64,000 bases of DNA from Limnomonas spitsbergensis (Eukaryota > Chlorophyta > Chlorophyceae > Chlamydomonadales): NCBI GenBank assembly GCA_037349105.1, contig JAYJMM010000113.1, positions 2,170,001-2,234,000 of the forward strand. The letters are read 5' to 3'. Of the stretch, positions 11,666 to 23,435 are shown one piece after another (the first letter of the stretch is position 1; every line of letters starts with the position of its first letter). The position numbers and the translations under genes were made by a program. Below the pieces are notes generated by a model that did no database searches, was not told the DNA's origin, and saw only the letters and a program-made list of their open reading frames with translations.

Positions 11666-11696
11666 TTAATCCTCGTCGAGGATCAGGATTAGCTTA

Positions 11697-12144
11697 GGGG
11701 GTGTTTCCACTGGTGCCTTAAACCAGCGCGGTTTGAATCCGGTTTCTCGCGACCGTGATTTTTTCACGCCTTAAACCAAAACTGTTTCCACTGAAATCCA
11801 GGAAGTTCACAGCGAACTTCCTGCTGCCAGATGTCTGATCTAGGGGCGCCGAGACGTTCTGCGACGATTCGTGACCTCGGAACCACAAATGTCGCCGCTT
11901 ATTTCGATCTGGCTAAAGAAATGGCGTCTTTAATGCCGAACGATCTTTCGCGCTGAGATGGTTCCTTAAACCAAGAGGCAACCGACTCACAGAATAGCTT
12001 AAACCTGGTCATCGACGAGGTATAGGCTATACTCGAATGCGTGGTTTCAGAAAGGCCTAAACCGTGTCGGTTTGCGGCAGTTGGGTTGAAATTGGGCCTT
12101 AAACCGTGTCGGTTGCCCGACAGAATACCAGTGGAAACACGACC
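11697..12144. mobile_element. 448-bp MITE with GTGTTTCCACTGG ends, TTA duplication
   Basis: It begins GGGGGTGTTTCCACTGG (11697-11713) and ends CCAGTGGAAACACGACC (12128-12144), with TTA at 11694-11696 and 12145-12147. The interior repeats CCTTAAACC several times. It is a sister family to the element at 9884 (CACTGG versus CATTGG). Confidence 0.75.
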
Positions 12145-12147
12145 TTA

Positions 12148-12614
12148 ATTCGGAAGTTGGTTGTCGACTTTGTCATTATGCGCTCACAACGTTAACGATC
12201 TTAGCATGCTTTCGCCGCTATTTTACTTGTCTGATAGAAACCAGAGGCGGCACTTGTGGTGCGGAGAGCGCAAAGGTGCATCATCGGTGCGTAATCGGTG
12301 CACAATGGATGGCGACAAAGCACCAGGCATGTGGGATTACAAGGCGCGCACTAGTTCCCGCGTTTGAGTAGTTGCCTTCTGTACTTGCGAGAAAGCTAAG
12401 TCGTGCAAGCATGGGACAACATTGCTATGGCATGAAGTACCATTGTGCGGACTTTCGACCGCTTGATGTCGCCATGCAAGAGGATTCGTTCCATTTGAGG
12501 TCCGATCTAGATCGTGTAGGGGTGGCACGGCAGCTGGCTGTAGCATTCCTTCGTTGGTTCCAGTCCAATTTCAGTGGAAACACCAAACAGATTTAGGAAT
12601 CCTTCGCGGCCAAC
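12148..12614. other. No gene seen
   Basis: Only short frames. A solitary AGTGGAAACACC near 12572-12583 resembles the right end of the MITE family, but no partner end was found. Confidence 0.4.
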
Positions 12615-12686
12615 TGCATTTCAACCAACCCCGATTAAGAAATCCAAACTCGCCAGTGGAAATTAATCGGGGTTTGTTGAAATGCA
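12615..12686. repeat. 72-bp inverted repeat (hairpin)
   Basis: The left arm (12615-12638, TGCATTTCAACC...GATTAA) and right arm (12663-12686) are complementary at 23 of 24 positions around a 24-bp loop. It could be a small foldback transposon or transcribed hairpin. No flanking duplication is evident. Confidence 0.75.
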
Positions 12687-12694
12687 GGCTGGAG

Positions 12695-12950
12695 ATGACC
12701 ATCACCCATGCCACTGCCCTCGCCACCGCCCCGGCCTCTGCTCTGCTGGCCACTGCCCTGGCCATCACTCTAGCCATTGCCCAGGCCACCACCCTAGCTA
12801 CCGCTCTCCCCTCCGCCCTAGCCACCACCAAGGCCACTGCCCATGCCTCCACTCGCTCTGGCCACCACCCAAACCACTGTCATGGCCACCAACCTAGCCA
12901 TCTCTCCAACACCTGTTCTTCACGGATTCTCGTACACCTGCCCTGCCCCT
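12695..12950. repeat. GCC/CAC-rich low-complexity tract
   Basis: Imperfect repetition of CCACTGCCCT, GGCCAT and GCCACC motifs. Translations are Ala/Thr- or His-rich in every frame and are treated as repeat shadows. Confidence 0.7.
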
Positions 12951-14564
12951 ACCCCTACCCTAAAACATACACCTTTTAAAACCTGAACATACACGCTAAA
13001 CCCACTGGCGGTCCTGACTACCTCCACCCCGAACACGTCCACCTCGCACACGCACACCTCCACCTACACGATGGGGCTTCCTTTCTCTTACTGTCCCCCG
13101 TACACAAACACACCCATTTCTTGCACCCTACACTTTGTGTCCAGACTCCAAAGGTGTAAATATCATTGACACTTGTTGTCCCCTTTCTGGGTTTTCCTGA
13201 CGTACTGTCTAACAGGTTTTTCATTTTCTCCCTTGAGGAGGATATGGACGGGCTTGGTTTCTTCTAAAGTCCTTAAGTGTATCGGATGGTCTTTTTACGT
13301 TTGTTCCTGTCCTTTCCCCTCGAATCTCGAATTTATCTCCTCACGACCAGACGGTTGGGTGCCCATGTGGCAGATCCTTTGCATCATGGCCCAAATGTGT
13401 AGGTCATTGACTTGCTCCTACACCTCCCCTAAGTACACCTATATTTATATCGTACCCCTCAACTTGTGGGACTGGAATAAGGGTTAATGACACAACAATG
13501 TCGGAGGACGATTTAAAGCTGCTGATTAGTTTGTTGGCCCAGCGTTTTCATACCTCTGATCTTGGCATAAATACCACCATTCTGTCGACCATGGCTTGAA
13601 AACAATGCAGCTATCAGTTCCATGCATGTCTTTTAAATCCTGGAGCTTCGTTAGGTTTGGGACCTTGCCGTGTCACCGTCTGACAAGCCCTACCTATCTT
13701 GCACTTCATGGCCCTGCTGAAGAGTGGACTGCTAGCTGCGCACACAGCCCCCACCCGGAGAGGATATCATCAACAATATTTACCCCAGAACGCGCCATGC
13801 TCCAGCGGCAACCCCCCGGCTGTCAAATTAATATATAAAGTCAACTTCGATGCAGAAACGACTTTGTCCGCAGAGTCTCTGTAGGGAGAGAAAGTGGCAA
13901 AACAACTGAAGATGTTGTCATTGCGCCCACCACCTCCCCAGTAGGAAGGAACATGTATACCCTGTCGGCGCGGATCCCTCAAACGGCTTTTGCCTCAGGC
14001 GACCTGGTCCGATGGAAGGCTCAGGTATGGCCTGCAATCCTGCATGTCCTCACTAAATGCTGTAAATTTTGTAGTCATGTTTCAAAGTCCTGGCGACGAC
14101 ACTTTACAAACGTGAGCATATGCAAGACAGCAATAAAGGGGCACACCTAGAAGCTGTCTGGAAGCTAGAAAACTATTGCAAGGATTGCATCAATACATGA
14201 TTCTTAAACATGGAATGCTGGATCTGGATCTTTCTTTTAAGTTTGGATCTGTTTGGTGGGTCTGGATTTTGCATGGACTTGTCAAGCTCCGTGTCTTCGT
14301 CTTAACTGCTCGTTCATCGCGGAAAGTGATGGCATTGTGATAATCTGTGTTTTCCCTTGAGCCTTCACATGTACTTACTGACTGGGTAGTTGAGATTTAA
14401 AATGCAATTCCTCATTTTATGTCCAGTTTGACAAACTCACAGGTGGCCCTTCCTCTTAACACACGACCCCCTCCCCGAAGCAGCCCTTCCTCATTAAAGG
14501 CTGAACATTTTCACTGACCTTTAGTCCAATTAAAATCACCTTTTCTTCTCCCCACACCCAATCT
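12951..14564. other. No gene seen
   Basis: The region has CACAC-rich tracts near 13030-13110 and short frames under 105 codons, without recognisable domains or consistent splice structure. Confidence 0.45.
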
Positions 14565-14858
14565 GATGTACTCTGATGTATCCTGATGTGCTCTGATGTA
14601 CTCTGATGTATCATGATGTGCTCTGATGTACTCTGATGTACTCTGATGTTTCCTGATGTAATCTGATGTAATCTGATGTACTCTGATATATCCTGATGTA
14701 ATCTGATGTACACTGATGTATCCTGATGTGCTCTGATTTACTCTGTTGTATCCTGATGTACTCTGATGTACTCTGATGTATCCCCGGTGATGTAGGCTAA
14801 TGTACTCTGATGTATCCTGATGGGCTCTGATGTACTCCGATGTGTCGTGATGTTGAAG
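14565..14858. repeat. 10-bp minisatellite, block 1
   Basis: Tandem CTGATGTACT, CTGATGTATC and CTGATGTGCT decamers with few interruptions. Because 10 is not a multiple of three, all frames give the same pseudo-peptide periodicity (HQSTSEHIRIHQ on the minus strand). Confidence 0.9.
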
Positions 14859-15280
14859 TGATCTACTGCCCGGGAGGGGACAAAGACTACTGATACTAGG
14901 CTAGAGGCTGGGCTGGAAGACTAGGGAGGCGCACGTGGTGCGTGGGAGCTATGTCGACTCCGGGACTGGGGTGTGGGCTGAGGGGTTTGCAAGTGGGAGC
15001 CAAGTACTGAGCTTGGTAGAATGAACTTATCTCTGTCGAGAGACTCCCGGTTTACTAGCGGGGCGCACTATGTTGGCGCTCGGCGGCAGATGGCAAGCCC
15101 GGATAAGGCTCTAAAGGCTGGAAGGTTCATGTCGTACAACCGAAGGTTGTTAGAGATATTAACGACACGCAACTGCTCTCACACTGTTAGCTACGCAGTG
15201 TGACAACAGTTGTGTTTGCGTACTGGATACTAGGAGACATGTACTGAGTTTACTGGACTGGGGGGTCCAAGACCACTACA
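14859..15280. other. Insert splitting the minisatellite, with a perfect hairpin
   Basis: About 420 bp of unrelated sequence interrupts the decamer array. It contains the inverted repeat TCACACTG (15179-15186) and CAGTGTGA (15196-15203) around a 9-nt loop. Clear terminal repeats or a target duplication were not found, so its nature (transposon, solo LTR or original flank) is open. Confidence 0.5.
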
Positions 15281-15718
15281 GATGTACGCTGATGCACTCT
15301 GATGTATCTTCATGTGCTCCGATGTATCATGATGTGCTCTAATGTAGTTTGATGTATTATCTTGAACTCCGATGTTCTCTGATGTATCATGATGTGCTCT
15401 GATGTACTCTGATGTATCCTGATGTACGCTGATGTACTCTGATGTATCCTGATGTATCCTGATGTACTCTGATGTACTCTGATGTATCCTGGTGTGCTCT
15501 GATGTACTCCGATGTGTATGTCCTGATACTGTACGCTGATGTACTCTGATGTATCCTGATGTACTCTGATGTACGCTGATGTATCTTGATGTGCTCTGAT
15601 GTACTCCGACGTGTCCTGATGTACGTTGATGTACTCTGATATATCCTGATGTATGTATGCTGATGTACTCTGATGTATCCTGATGTGCTCTGATGTACTC
15701 TGATATAATCGGATGCCC
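15281..15718. repeat. 10-bp minisatellite, block 2
   Basis: The same CTGATGTRYN decamer family as block 1, slightly more degenerate, with a few ACGCTGATGT variants and insertions near 15515 and 15645. The minus-strand open frame of 187 codons across it is a translation of the repeat. Confidence 0.9.
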
Positions 15719-16944
15719 TCTATCTCATGGGTCACGGCTATGAACTGCCCGACCGTAAGGAAAGTTTCGTCCACGACCTGCCTCGACGAAAGCAAACAGC
15801 CCGAAGAACTTGCCGTTGCGCCGCACATCAAGGTAGCACAATCCGGATACGCTTCTGCTCCGCTCCGCTTCAATACGGCGGGTTAGGAGTATCAGTACTT
15901 TGCAGTCAAAAACTAATTTTAGGCACATACAAGCATACATACTGGCATACAGAGACATGCGGATGGTTGCATGCCAGCGACCAGCCCCATGCATGCCCAG
16001 ACGCCCCCCCCCCCCAATGGCCCCCAAGTATCCATGCACCATGCATGCATGCATAATTGTTAGGACCATGCAAAATGCTATGGCAAAACAGCCAATGATT
16101 GATTCAGTCCCCAACTCTTGAAACAGTAACAACCCCAGTTGTCAGTTTCCATGTATAACTAAATGTCCCCTCCCATTAGTTTCTACTTCAAATCTGCAAC
16201 CTCGCCTGGTAGTACTGGTATGCCGAATTTGGCTCAGGGTTCCCCGAGTGAAAGCCGGATTTTCCTACTTCGTGAAGTGCTGATCCATCGGACGAATATA
16301 ATATGTAGTTTGGCTATAATGTCGGATACCCATGGGTTAACTGGTGTCCAAGAAAGCCTAGCAAGCGGGCGGTCCGAAACATGACTGGAGACGAGAGCGC
16401 TACCGATTATGTATTTCTACCTGATTGCTTACCCTCCGAGGTCTTGGCTGATGTTATCGCACGAGCTTTGTCCTGATCCGACACCAATAGTTGGCGTAAG
16501 GCAGCCATGTCATCTGACCATCCCACGGAGTCGGACGTGCACACCTTCATATCTTTCCCCGTCACTTGCAGTGGCCTTAATCATACCGGAGCCAGATACA
16601 TCTAGCTTGCGTTGCTTCATTGCAACGCCATCGCGTATTGGAAGACAAGTTAGAGGGGTCAGAGGGTTTGGGCGTCTTCCCGAGGTTAACAACGAATCTG
16701 TCTAGAACGGCAACGATGTTTTCAGTTGTATCGGACATGTTCTGAATGCGTACTGTCGCGGGGTTGTTATAAACGCTGTCCTCTAAGGCGTCTAAGCCGC
16801 ACGTGTGCAGGGGATGCATGGCCCGCCCCGAAGGGCTGCAAAATAATTGCCTGCATGGTGTGCCGGATCGGAGCAGTTTTGCCGTATCCGGAGCGGAGCA
16901 GCGATCTGCTTCGGATACGAAACAAGTTTCGCCGTATTGTGCTA
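15719..16944. other. No gene seen
   Basis: Mixed non-coding sequence with a C-run near 16003-16015 and GCATGCATGCAT near 16041-16052. Short frames on both strands have no recognisable domain. Confidence 0.4.
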
Positions 16945-19615
16945 CATTGATGTCATCTGATCATGATTTCTGCCAAGAATCACATCCGTGCTAAGCCATC
17001 CATGTTTGATATAAGAATAACAAAAAACGGCCGAACATAAACAAAACCGTTTCGGCGTCAACCGAAAACAATTGGACTTGGCTGAAAGAAAAATTGGACC
17101 TTCGGATGGTCCAAGAAACGACCAAGACGGTCGAAGGAAAAAATGGCAGTTTCGGCGGTATCCGAAAAGAAAAGACGACTTTCGGCTGGATCCGAAACTT
17201 AAAAAGGGGCGTATAACTTACTTGGCCACGTGAGGGTCTCCAAAAGATACACGGTTACAAGTGAATCCCCACGTGATCTCCCGGTGCGCGCCCCGGAAGC
17301 TAAGGCAAGAGGCCCATAGCCGAACACGCTTTACTTATCCATAGTCCAGAAAGCAGCCTAACATGTACAATCTTGAGACCAACGTGTAGTCACTGAGCTC
17401 ACCCGTAGGCGTCCGTCACTGTCGTGAGGAAGAAGTCGCCCACGGATATAAAGCGCCTTTCTGTGTCCTTAAAAAGGACAACGCGTTTGGTGCCTGACCA
17501 GCCTCGGTCACCAGTTCATGCCAACGTTGTTTGCGCTGTGAATCTGATTTTTTGTTTAGAAAGCTAAATTCTGCCCTTAACAAACTGAAAATAGCATATA
17601 GCAGCAACCCTCAACTTGAAGAGTTGCCAAGTAAAGATCTAGCAAGGCCCCGGAAGTGGAATTCCGGGTAAGCCGAGTGGAGAGACTTGACGATCAAAGT
17701 TGAGGAATTATAAACCCATATTGATTGTTACATGTGCATTTGGATCAACGCTGGTGGTCGGACCGCGTGCATGCCAAGTGTTGACAGAAGTTAAGTTGTG
17801 GATCAGTGGATTGCTGAGTCTAAGTTTTAAGTGTTCTAGGATTGTGCGAAGGTAAGCAATTCTTGAGTAGCAACGTGACGTGAGCTGAAAGGATCTCCAA
17901 GCCCGACGTGCGATGTGAGGAGCGTGAATCTTGGAGCCCCACTGCATCAGAAGGTCAGGGAGAGTTAGGGGACACGGCTTAAAGACCGCCATTAAGCATA
18001 GTTTAAAAAAACAGGATTGGCAGTGGACCCATCGGAGGATTCCAATTTCAAAATGGACAGCTTGAGTGTACTCGCGGTACCTGCTCAAGGACAGCAATGT
18101 ACACTGATCCAAGGGGAGTGCGGATCTAGATTGCATGAAGTCCCAACTGAGATGGCGAGCGTTCACCATGCCGCAGTAGGCAAAATAACAGAGGCGTGCC
18201 TGACCCAAGCAGGACCCTGACCGGACCCTACACCAGAACGGACCATGGACCTGAACGGACCCCGACCCTAAGTGGACATTGATCTTGAGCAGACCCTGCC
18301 CCTGAGCGGACCCTGACTCCCTCATGCCAACACATAAGGAGCGCGCATGTGACTAACTGCCGCCTAAAGGCCGACATTCGAGAAACGTCGGGAATTCCGG
18401 AACCGGAAAGGAAGGCAGTACACAACTGTCATGATAACGGTAGTATCGAGTGACACCACTTTCTCCATTGGGCCCATTCAGTATTTGGCTTGGTTACTCT
18501 TGACCAAAATGGACCGCAACTACAACTCATTACATAAATACATGAACCGGTCTGAGCCCTTGGCATGGTCGCAGTTCAGAGCTGGGCTATCACTGGTTGC
18601 GAGGCTGGGTATTGTCACGCTCCGTATGGAGGACAGAAGTGCCCAACTAAGCTTCTTTGAAACCTCATCAGCTCTCCTCATGTTTGAGATCATGGCCATG
18701 GTATTGTGCGCGGGACTTCAGATTGCCGCTTTTGCGCCAACTCAGATTTAGCTTTGCACGTTCTCTTCTTTGTATTGCACACGATACATAGTATAAATAC
18801 TCGTTTATTATGGTTGAAGTTCCAGCGGCCATTCACCTCCGGGGCCTTTCTGTCGTCGCCCCGGTTAAGATTAAAGCACCAGCTGAGTGGCCCGGGCCAA
18901 CAGGGGGAGGCCGGCCGCCTAGGCCGCAATCCATTGCCATTCCGCGGGAGCAGCTGATGCCGTCGCGACTCACTCCAAGGGCAACACCGGCGACCACGGT
19001 GCACGGCATTCTGCTTTCCCAAACCCCGCCCAATCAGCCAGGCCCCCCCGGAGGATAGAGCCGCAGCTCAGAAGGAGTGTCTGGACCACCATATCAAGGC
19101 ATACAATACAAAGGCATTCCGCCGGAGCCTGCCCTCTAGGGATGACCTATGTATCATGATGGACGGGCTGCGAGGCACATCCCAACAGGCGGCGTTGAAG
19201 GAGGCGACCCGGGCAGTTCAATACTTCGCGGACCAATGTTTCCCACGACAACATGTTGATCATGATATGTCCGGCACATCGAGGTTAATGCCGATTGGCG
19301 GCCGAAGATTTTGGGACGGAAAGAATAAAAGCCGAAAGTCCCGGTAGGGGCTTTCTGCGGGAGCCGAAAGAAAAAAAGGGTGACTACGGCCGTAGGCCGC
19401 AAGTTATCGACGGTTGGGTTCGGCCGAAGGCCGAAGCCTGGCTGCGTTTTTGCCGATGTGTCGCCGACGTTTTTTGAACTTTGAACAAGCTCGACTATAC
19501 GAAAATGGTCGGGTTTGCAAGCGATGGTGCATCCGTTTTCACCGGCACCCTCAATCGTGTGGCCAAGCTTTTGAGACATGATATCCCATGGCTGGCTGCA
19601 GTCTATTGTGTGGCC
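16945..19615 (+). repeat. Tandem duplication copy 1 (2.67-kb unit, hAT-derived)
   Basis: Bases 16951-19065 align to 19622-21737 at a constant offset of 2671-2672 bp with scattered substitutions and small indels. The copy starts inside a hAT-like transposase segment (CHLIMI.AKNH) and continues through TTCGG/CCGAAA-rich sequence, a shared stretch near 17700-18425 with a 205-codon minus-strand frame, and a GC-rich end. The corresponding frame in copy 2 is broken, so this frame is not accepted as a gene. Bases 19066-19615 exist only in this copy. Confidence 0.8.
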
Positions 19616-19700
19616 CATCTATGTCATCTGATCATGATTTATGCCAAGAATCACGTCCGTGCTAAGCCATCCATGTTTGATATAAGAATAACAAAAAACG
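19481..19700 (+). pseudogene. hAT-superfamily transposase fragment
   Basis: The translation contains KMVGFASDGASVFTGTLNRV and, further on, AAVYCVAHLCHLI. These match the conserved GxxSDGASVMxG...CVAHRL block of hAT-type transposases related to ZNF862/KIAA1586 proteins. Only this catalytic-core segment is visible. The flanks degrade into CCGAAA-rich repeat, and no hAT dimerisation domain or terminal repeat was identified. The duplicated copy at 16945 begins partway through the same segment. Confidence 0.6.
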
Positions 19701-21737
19701 GCCGAGCAGAAACAAAACCGTTTCGGCGTCAACCGAAAAAATGGAATTGGCTGAAAGAAAAATTGGACCTTCGGATGGTCCAAGAAACGACCAAGACGGT
19801 CAAAGGAAAAAATGGCAGTGTCGGCGGTATCCGAAAAGAAAAGACGACTTTCGGTTGGATCCGAAACTTAAAAAAGGGCGTATAACTTACTTGGCCACGT
19901 GAGGGTCTCCAAAAGATACACGGTTACAAGTGAATCCCCACGTGATCTCCCGATGCGCACCCCGGAAGCTAAGGCAAGAGGCCCATAGCCGAACAAGCTT
20001 GACATATCCATAGTCCAGAAAGCAGCCTAACATGTACAATCCTGCGACCAACGTGTAGTCACTGAGCTCACCCGTAGGCGTCCGTCACTGTCGTGAGGAA
20101 GAAGTCGCCCACGGATATAAAGCGCCTTTCTGTGTCCTTAAAAAGGACAACACGGTCTTTGCCTGACCAACCTCAGTCACCAGTTCATGCTAACGTTGTT
20201 TGCGCTGTGAATCTGATTTTTTGTTTGGAAAGCTAAATTCTGCCCTTAACAAACTGAAAACAGCATTTAGCAGCAACCCTCAACTTGAAGAGTTGCCAAG
20301 TAAAGATCTAGCAAGGCCCCGGAAGTGGAATTCCGGGTAAGCCGTGTGGAGAGACTTGACGATCAAAGTTGAGGAATTATAAACCCATATTGATTGTTAC
20401 ATGTGCATTTGGATCAACGCTGGTGGTCGGACCACGTGCATGCCAAGTGTTGACAGAAGTAAAGTTGTGGATCGGTGGATTGCTAATTCCAAGTTTAAAG
20501 TGTTCTAGGATTGTGCGAAGGTAAGCAATTCTGAGTAACAACGTGACGTGAGCTGAGAGGATCTCCGAACCTGACGTACGATGTGAGGAGCGTGAATCGT
20601 GTAGCCCCACTGCATCAGAAGGTCAGGGAGAGTTAGGGGGCACGGCTTAAAGACCGCCATTAAGCATGGTTTAAAAAACAGGATTGGCAGTGGACCCATC
20701 GGAGGATTCCAATTTCAAAAGGGACAGCTTGAGTGTACTCGCGGTACATGCTCAAGGACAGCAAGGTACACTGATCCAAGGGGAGTGCGGATCTAGATTG
20801 CATGAAGTCCCAACTGAGATGGCGAGCGTTTACCATGCCGCAGTATGCAAAATAACAGAGGCGTGCCTGACCCAAGCCGGACCCTGACCGGACCCTACAC
20901 CAGAACGGACCATGGACCTGAACGGACCCCGACCCTAAGTGGACATTGATCTTGAGCAGACCCTGCCCCTGAGCGGACCCTGACTCCCTCATGCCAACAC
21001 ATAAGGAGCGCGCATGTGACTAACTGCCGCCTAAAGGCCGACATTCGAGAAACGTCAGGAATTCCGGAACCGGAAAGGAAGGCAGTACACAACTGTTATG
21101 ATAACGGTAGTATCGAGTGACAACACTTTCTCCATTGGGCCCATTCAGTACTTGGCTTGGTTACTCTTGACCAAAATGGACCGCAACTACAACTCATTAC
21201 ATAAATACATGTACCGGCCGGCCTGAGCTCTTGGCATGGTCGCAGTTCAGAGCTGGGCTATCACTGGTTGCGAGGCTGGGTATTGTCACGCTCCGTATGG
21301 ATGACAGAAGTGCCCAACTAAGCTTCATTGCAACCTTATCAGCTCTCCTCATGTTTGAAATCATGGCCATGCTATTGTGCGCGGGACTTCAGATTGCCGC
21401 TTTTGCGCCAACTCAGATTTAGCTTTGCACGTTCTCTTCTTTGTTTTGCACACGATACATGGTATACATACTCGTTTATTATGGTTGAAGGTCCAGCGGC
21501 CATTCACCTCCGGGGCCTTTCTGTCGTCGCCCCGGTTAAGATTGAAGCATCAGCTGAGTGGCCCGGGCCAAAAGGGGGAGGCCGGCCACCTAGGCCGCAA
21601 TCCATTGCCATTCCGCGGGAGCAGCTGATGCCGTCGCGACTCACTCCAAGGGCAACACCGGCGACCACAGTGCACGGCATTCTGCTTTCCCAATCCCCGC
21701 CCAATCAGCCAGCCCCCCCCCGGAGGATAGAGCCGCA
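19616..21737 (+). repeat. Tandem duplication copy 2, truncated by an LTR-like end
   Basis: Homologous to 16945-19065. It stops exactly at CCGCA (21733-21737), where the LTR-like sequence begins with TGTCGC. In copy 1 the same CCGCA continues into GCTCAGAAGG, so the junction at 21737/21738 is an insertion or rearrangement point. Confidence 0.75.
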
Positions 21738-22612
21738 TGTCGCACCATAAAGCAGTAACTGCAAAACTATGGTAAATACCGTGAACTCCGGTCAGGACAC
21801 CTTAGAGAGGCGTCCTCTACTCACAACTACGGTACAGCGCCGTACACTCAGGCTCCTTGTACCACGTACAAGAGCTGTTAACAAGATACGAAAGGCACAG
21901 CCCTAGTAGGAGAGTCTTCCTGTCTAGTGCCTGACTGGGTGTCCCTGTCTCGTGGGTACCGCCCCTACTACTTTACTCGCGAGGTGCGCTTCAGGTCCGT
22001 GGCGGACTTCTTTCCTCACAACAGTGATGGACGCCTACGGGCAGTATCAGTGACTACTCACTGGCTGCGAGTGCTCAACGAGTTAAGCTGCGGAGCTGGA
22101 TAATTGTATGTCTAGCAAATGGCTTTGGGAGCGCAGGCCTTCAAGCCGTATGGGCGCGATCCAGCAGGGCTATGTAAAGGGGCACTTACCGCTCGTCACG
22201 CGGTGAGGTGTCCAAGGCGTAGTCTGCGTACTTCTTCTTCGGCAGAGGTCTCGGTCCTCAACTGAGGATTCTATCTCCTGCTATACCAGCGGAGGCTGTA
22301 TATGCTTGACTTGAGTTTAGGTACTGACTTATGGGAACGCAGAAGGTCTCATTCACAGATGACGGCCGGTGCTTGTTAAAATAGAGGTCTGTCCTTTAGA
22401 AAGGGACGAAGTAACTAGTTTAGGCAATTGCCGGGATACAGGGACCCGGCAGGCCCAATTCAGAGTACGGTAAACTATGCACTTCACCTGCGTAAGCGGG
22501 TTTCTAGGTCTCAGTTCAAATCAGGAGACTCCGCAGAGAAGCTGCGGAGGCTCCGTGGCCGCTAGTGGCGGCTCAAACGGTTCTGTCACGTATACGGTAA
22601 TATACTGTGACA
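21738..22612. mobile_element. Candidate LTR, 875 bp (TG...CA)
   Basis: The left boundary is fixed by comparison with a second copy: both start TGTCGCACCATAAAG but are preceded by different sequence. The right end, CTGTGACA, is an imperfect inverted match to the start. A near-palindrome (CTGTCACGTATA...TATACTGTGACAG, 22583-22613) sits at the right end. No internal coding region is attached on the left, so it may be a solo LTR or one end of the neighbouring gypsy element. Confidence 0.5.
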
Positions 22613-22614
22613 GC

Positions 22615-22857
22615 TGTCGCACCATAAAGCCGTAACTGCAATACTATGGTAAATACCGTGAACTCCGGTCAGGACACCTTAGAGAGGCGTCCTCTACTCA
22701 CAACTACGGTACAGCGCCGTACACTCAGGCTCCTTGTACCACGTACAAGAGCTGTTAACAAGATAAGAAAGGCACAGCCCTAGTAGGAGAGTCTTCTTGT
22801 CTAGTGCCTGACTGGGTGTCCCTGTCTCGTGGGTACCGCCCCTACTACTTTACTCGC
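22615..22857. repeat. Truncated second LTR copy
   Basis: Nearly identical to 21738-21980 over about 242 bp, then diverges after TTTACTCGC. It lies 2 bp right of the first copy, giving a partial direct tandem of the same terminus. Confidence 0.75.
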
Positions 22858-23435
22858 CCCCCGCTCCCCAGCGTTAAGCCCTCCAGGCATGCGCTGGGAG
22901 CCGGAAAAGGGGTGGTACTGAAAGAAACATCTGGAAAATATGTACGTAGAAGCTCACACTGTTTTAGCAAATCTGCCTGGTTCAGGCCTTCGTCAAAAAG
23001 AAAAATTCCACAGAGTTCAGCAGCTAATGCGCACATGCGCGGAATCCTACAAATCCTAACTGTTCAGCCCACTACCGGCTAGCAAACAGAGTTCTCTTCA
23101 AATTCATCAGGGCAGGCTAAGAATAACCGCTGCTCTCGCCCCACTGCGCCATAGACACCTGGTCTTCAAGGCCACAGGAAATGTGCGCCGTAGCAGCGGG
23201 GTCTGCCCCCCGCTCTGTTATCAACACACGAACTGACTAATTATCTTCATCCATCATCATATCCAGCATATGTACTACTGCAGCTTTGCTGCTACTTTTA
23301 TTTTGAGAAACAAATTTCAGACAGGCCGTGCTGCGTCTGGATATCTCTTCTGCTACACAGACGCCTGCCCGCTCCTTGCCGTTAACGCTCCGTGCTAAGC
23401 GGCCTTGCCGCTCTGGGCTCGGCCTTTCCTGAGGG
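22858..23435. other. Non-coding tail downstream of gypsy pol
   Basis: Sequence between the LTR copies and the end of the minus-strand integrase frame. A C-rich stretch at 22856-22872 would read as a purine run on the minus strand and could be a degenerate polypurine tract. No genes. Confidence 0.35.

Noticed and set aside
9125..11692. Several 60-140-codon frames in the MITE region
   Set aside because: They start or end within inverted repeats, share peptides only because the TIRs are shared, and have no conserved domain.
15310..15873. 187-codon frame with HQSTSEYIRVHQ repeats (and the similar frame at 14456-14713)
   Set aside because: A direct translation of the 10-bp minisatellite, whose periodicity makes all frames open.
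17708..18325. 205-codon minus-strand frame in the tandem duplication
   Set aside because: The paralogous copy at 20377-20992 is broken by indels and the translation has no recognisable domain.
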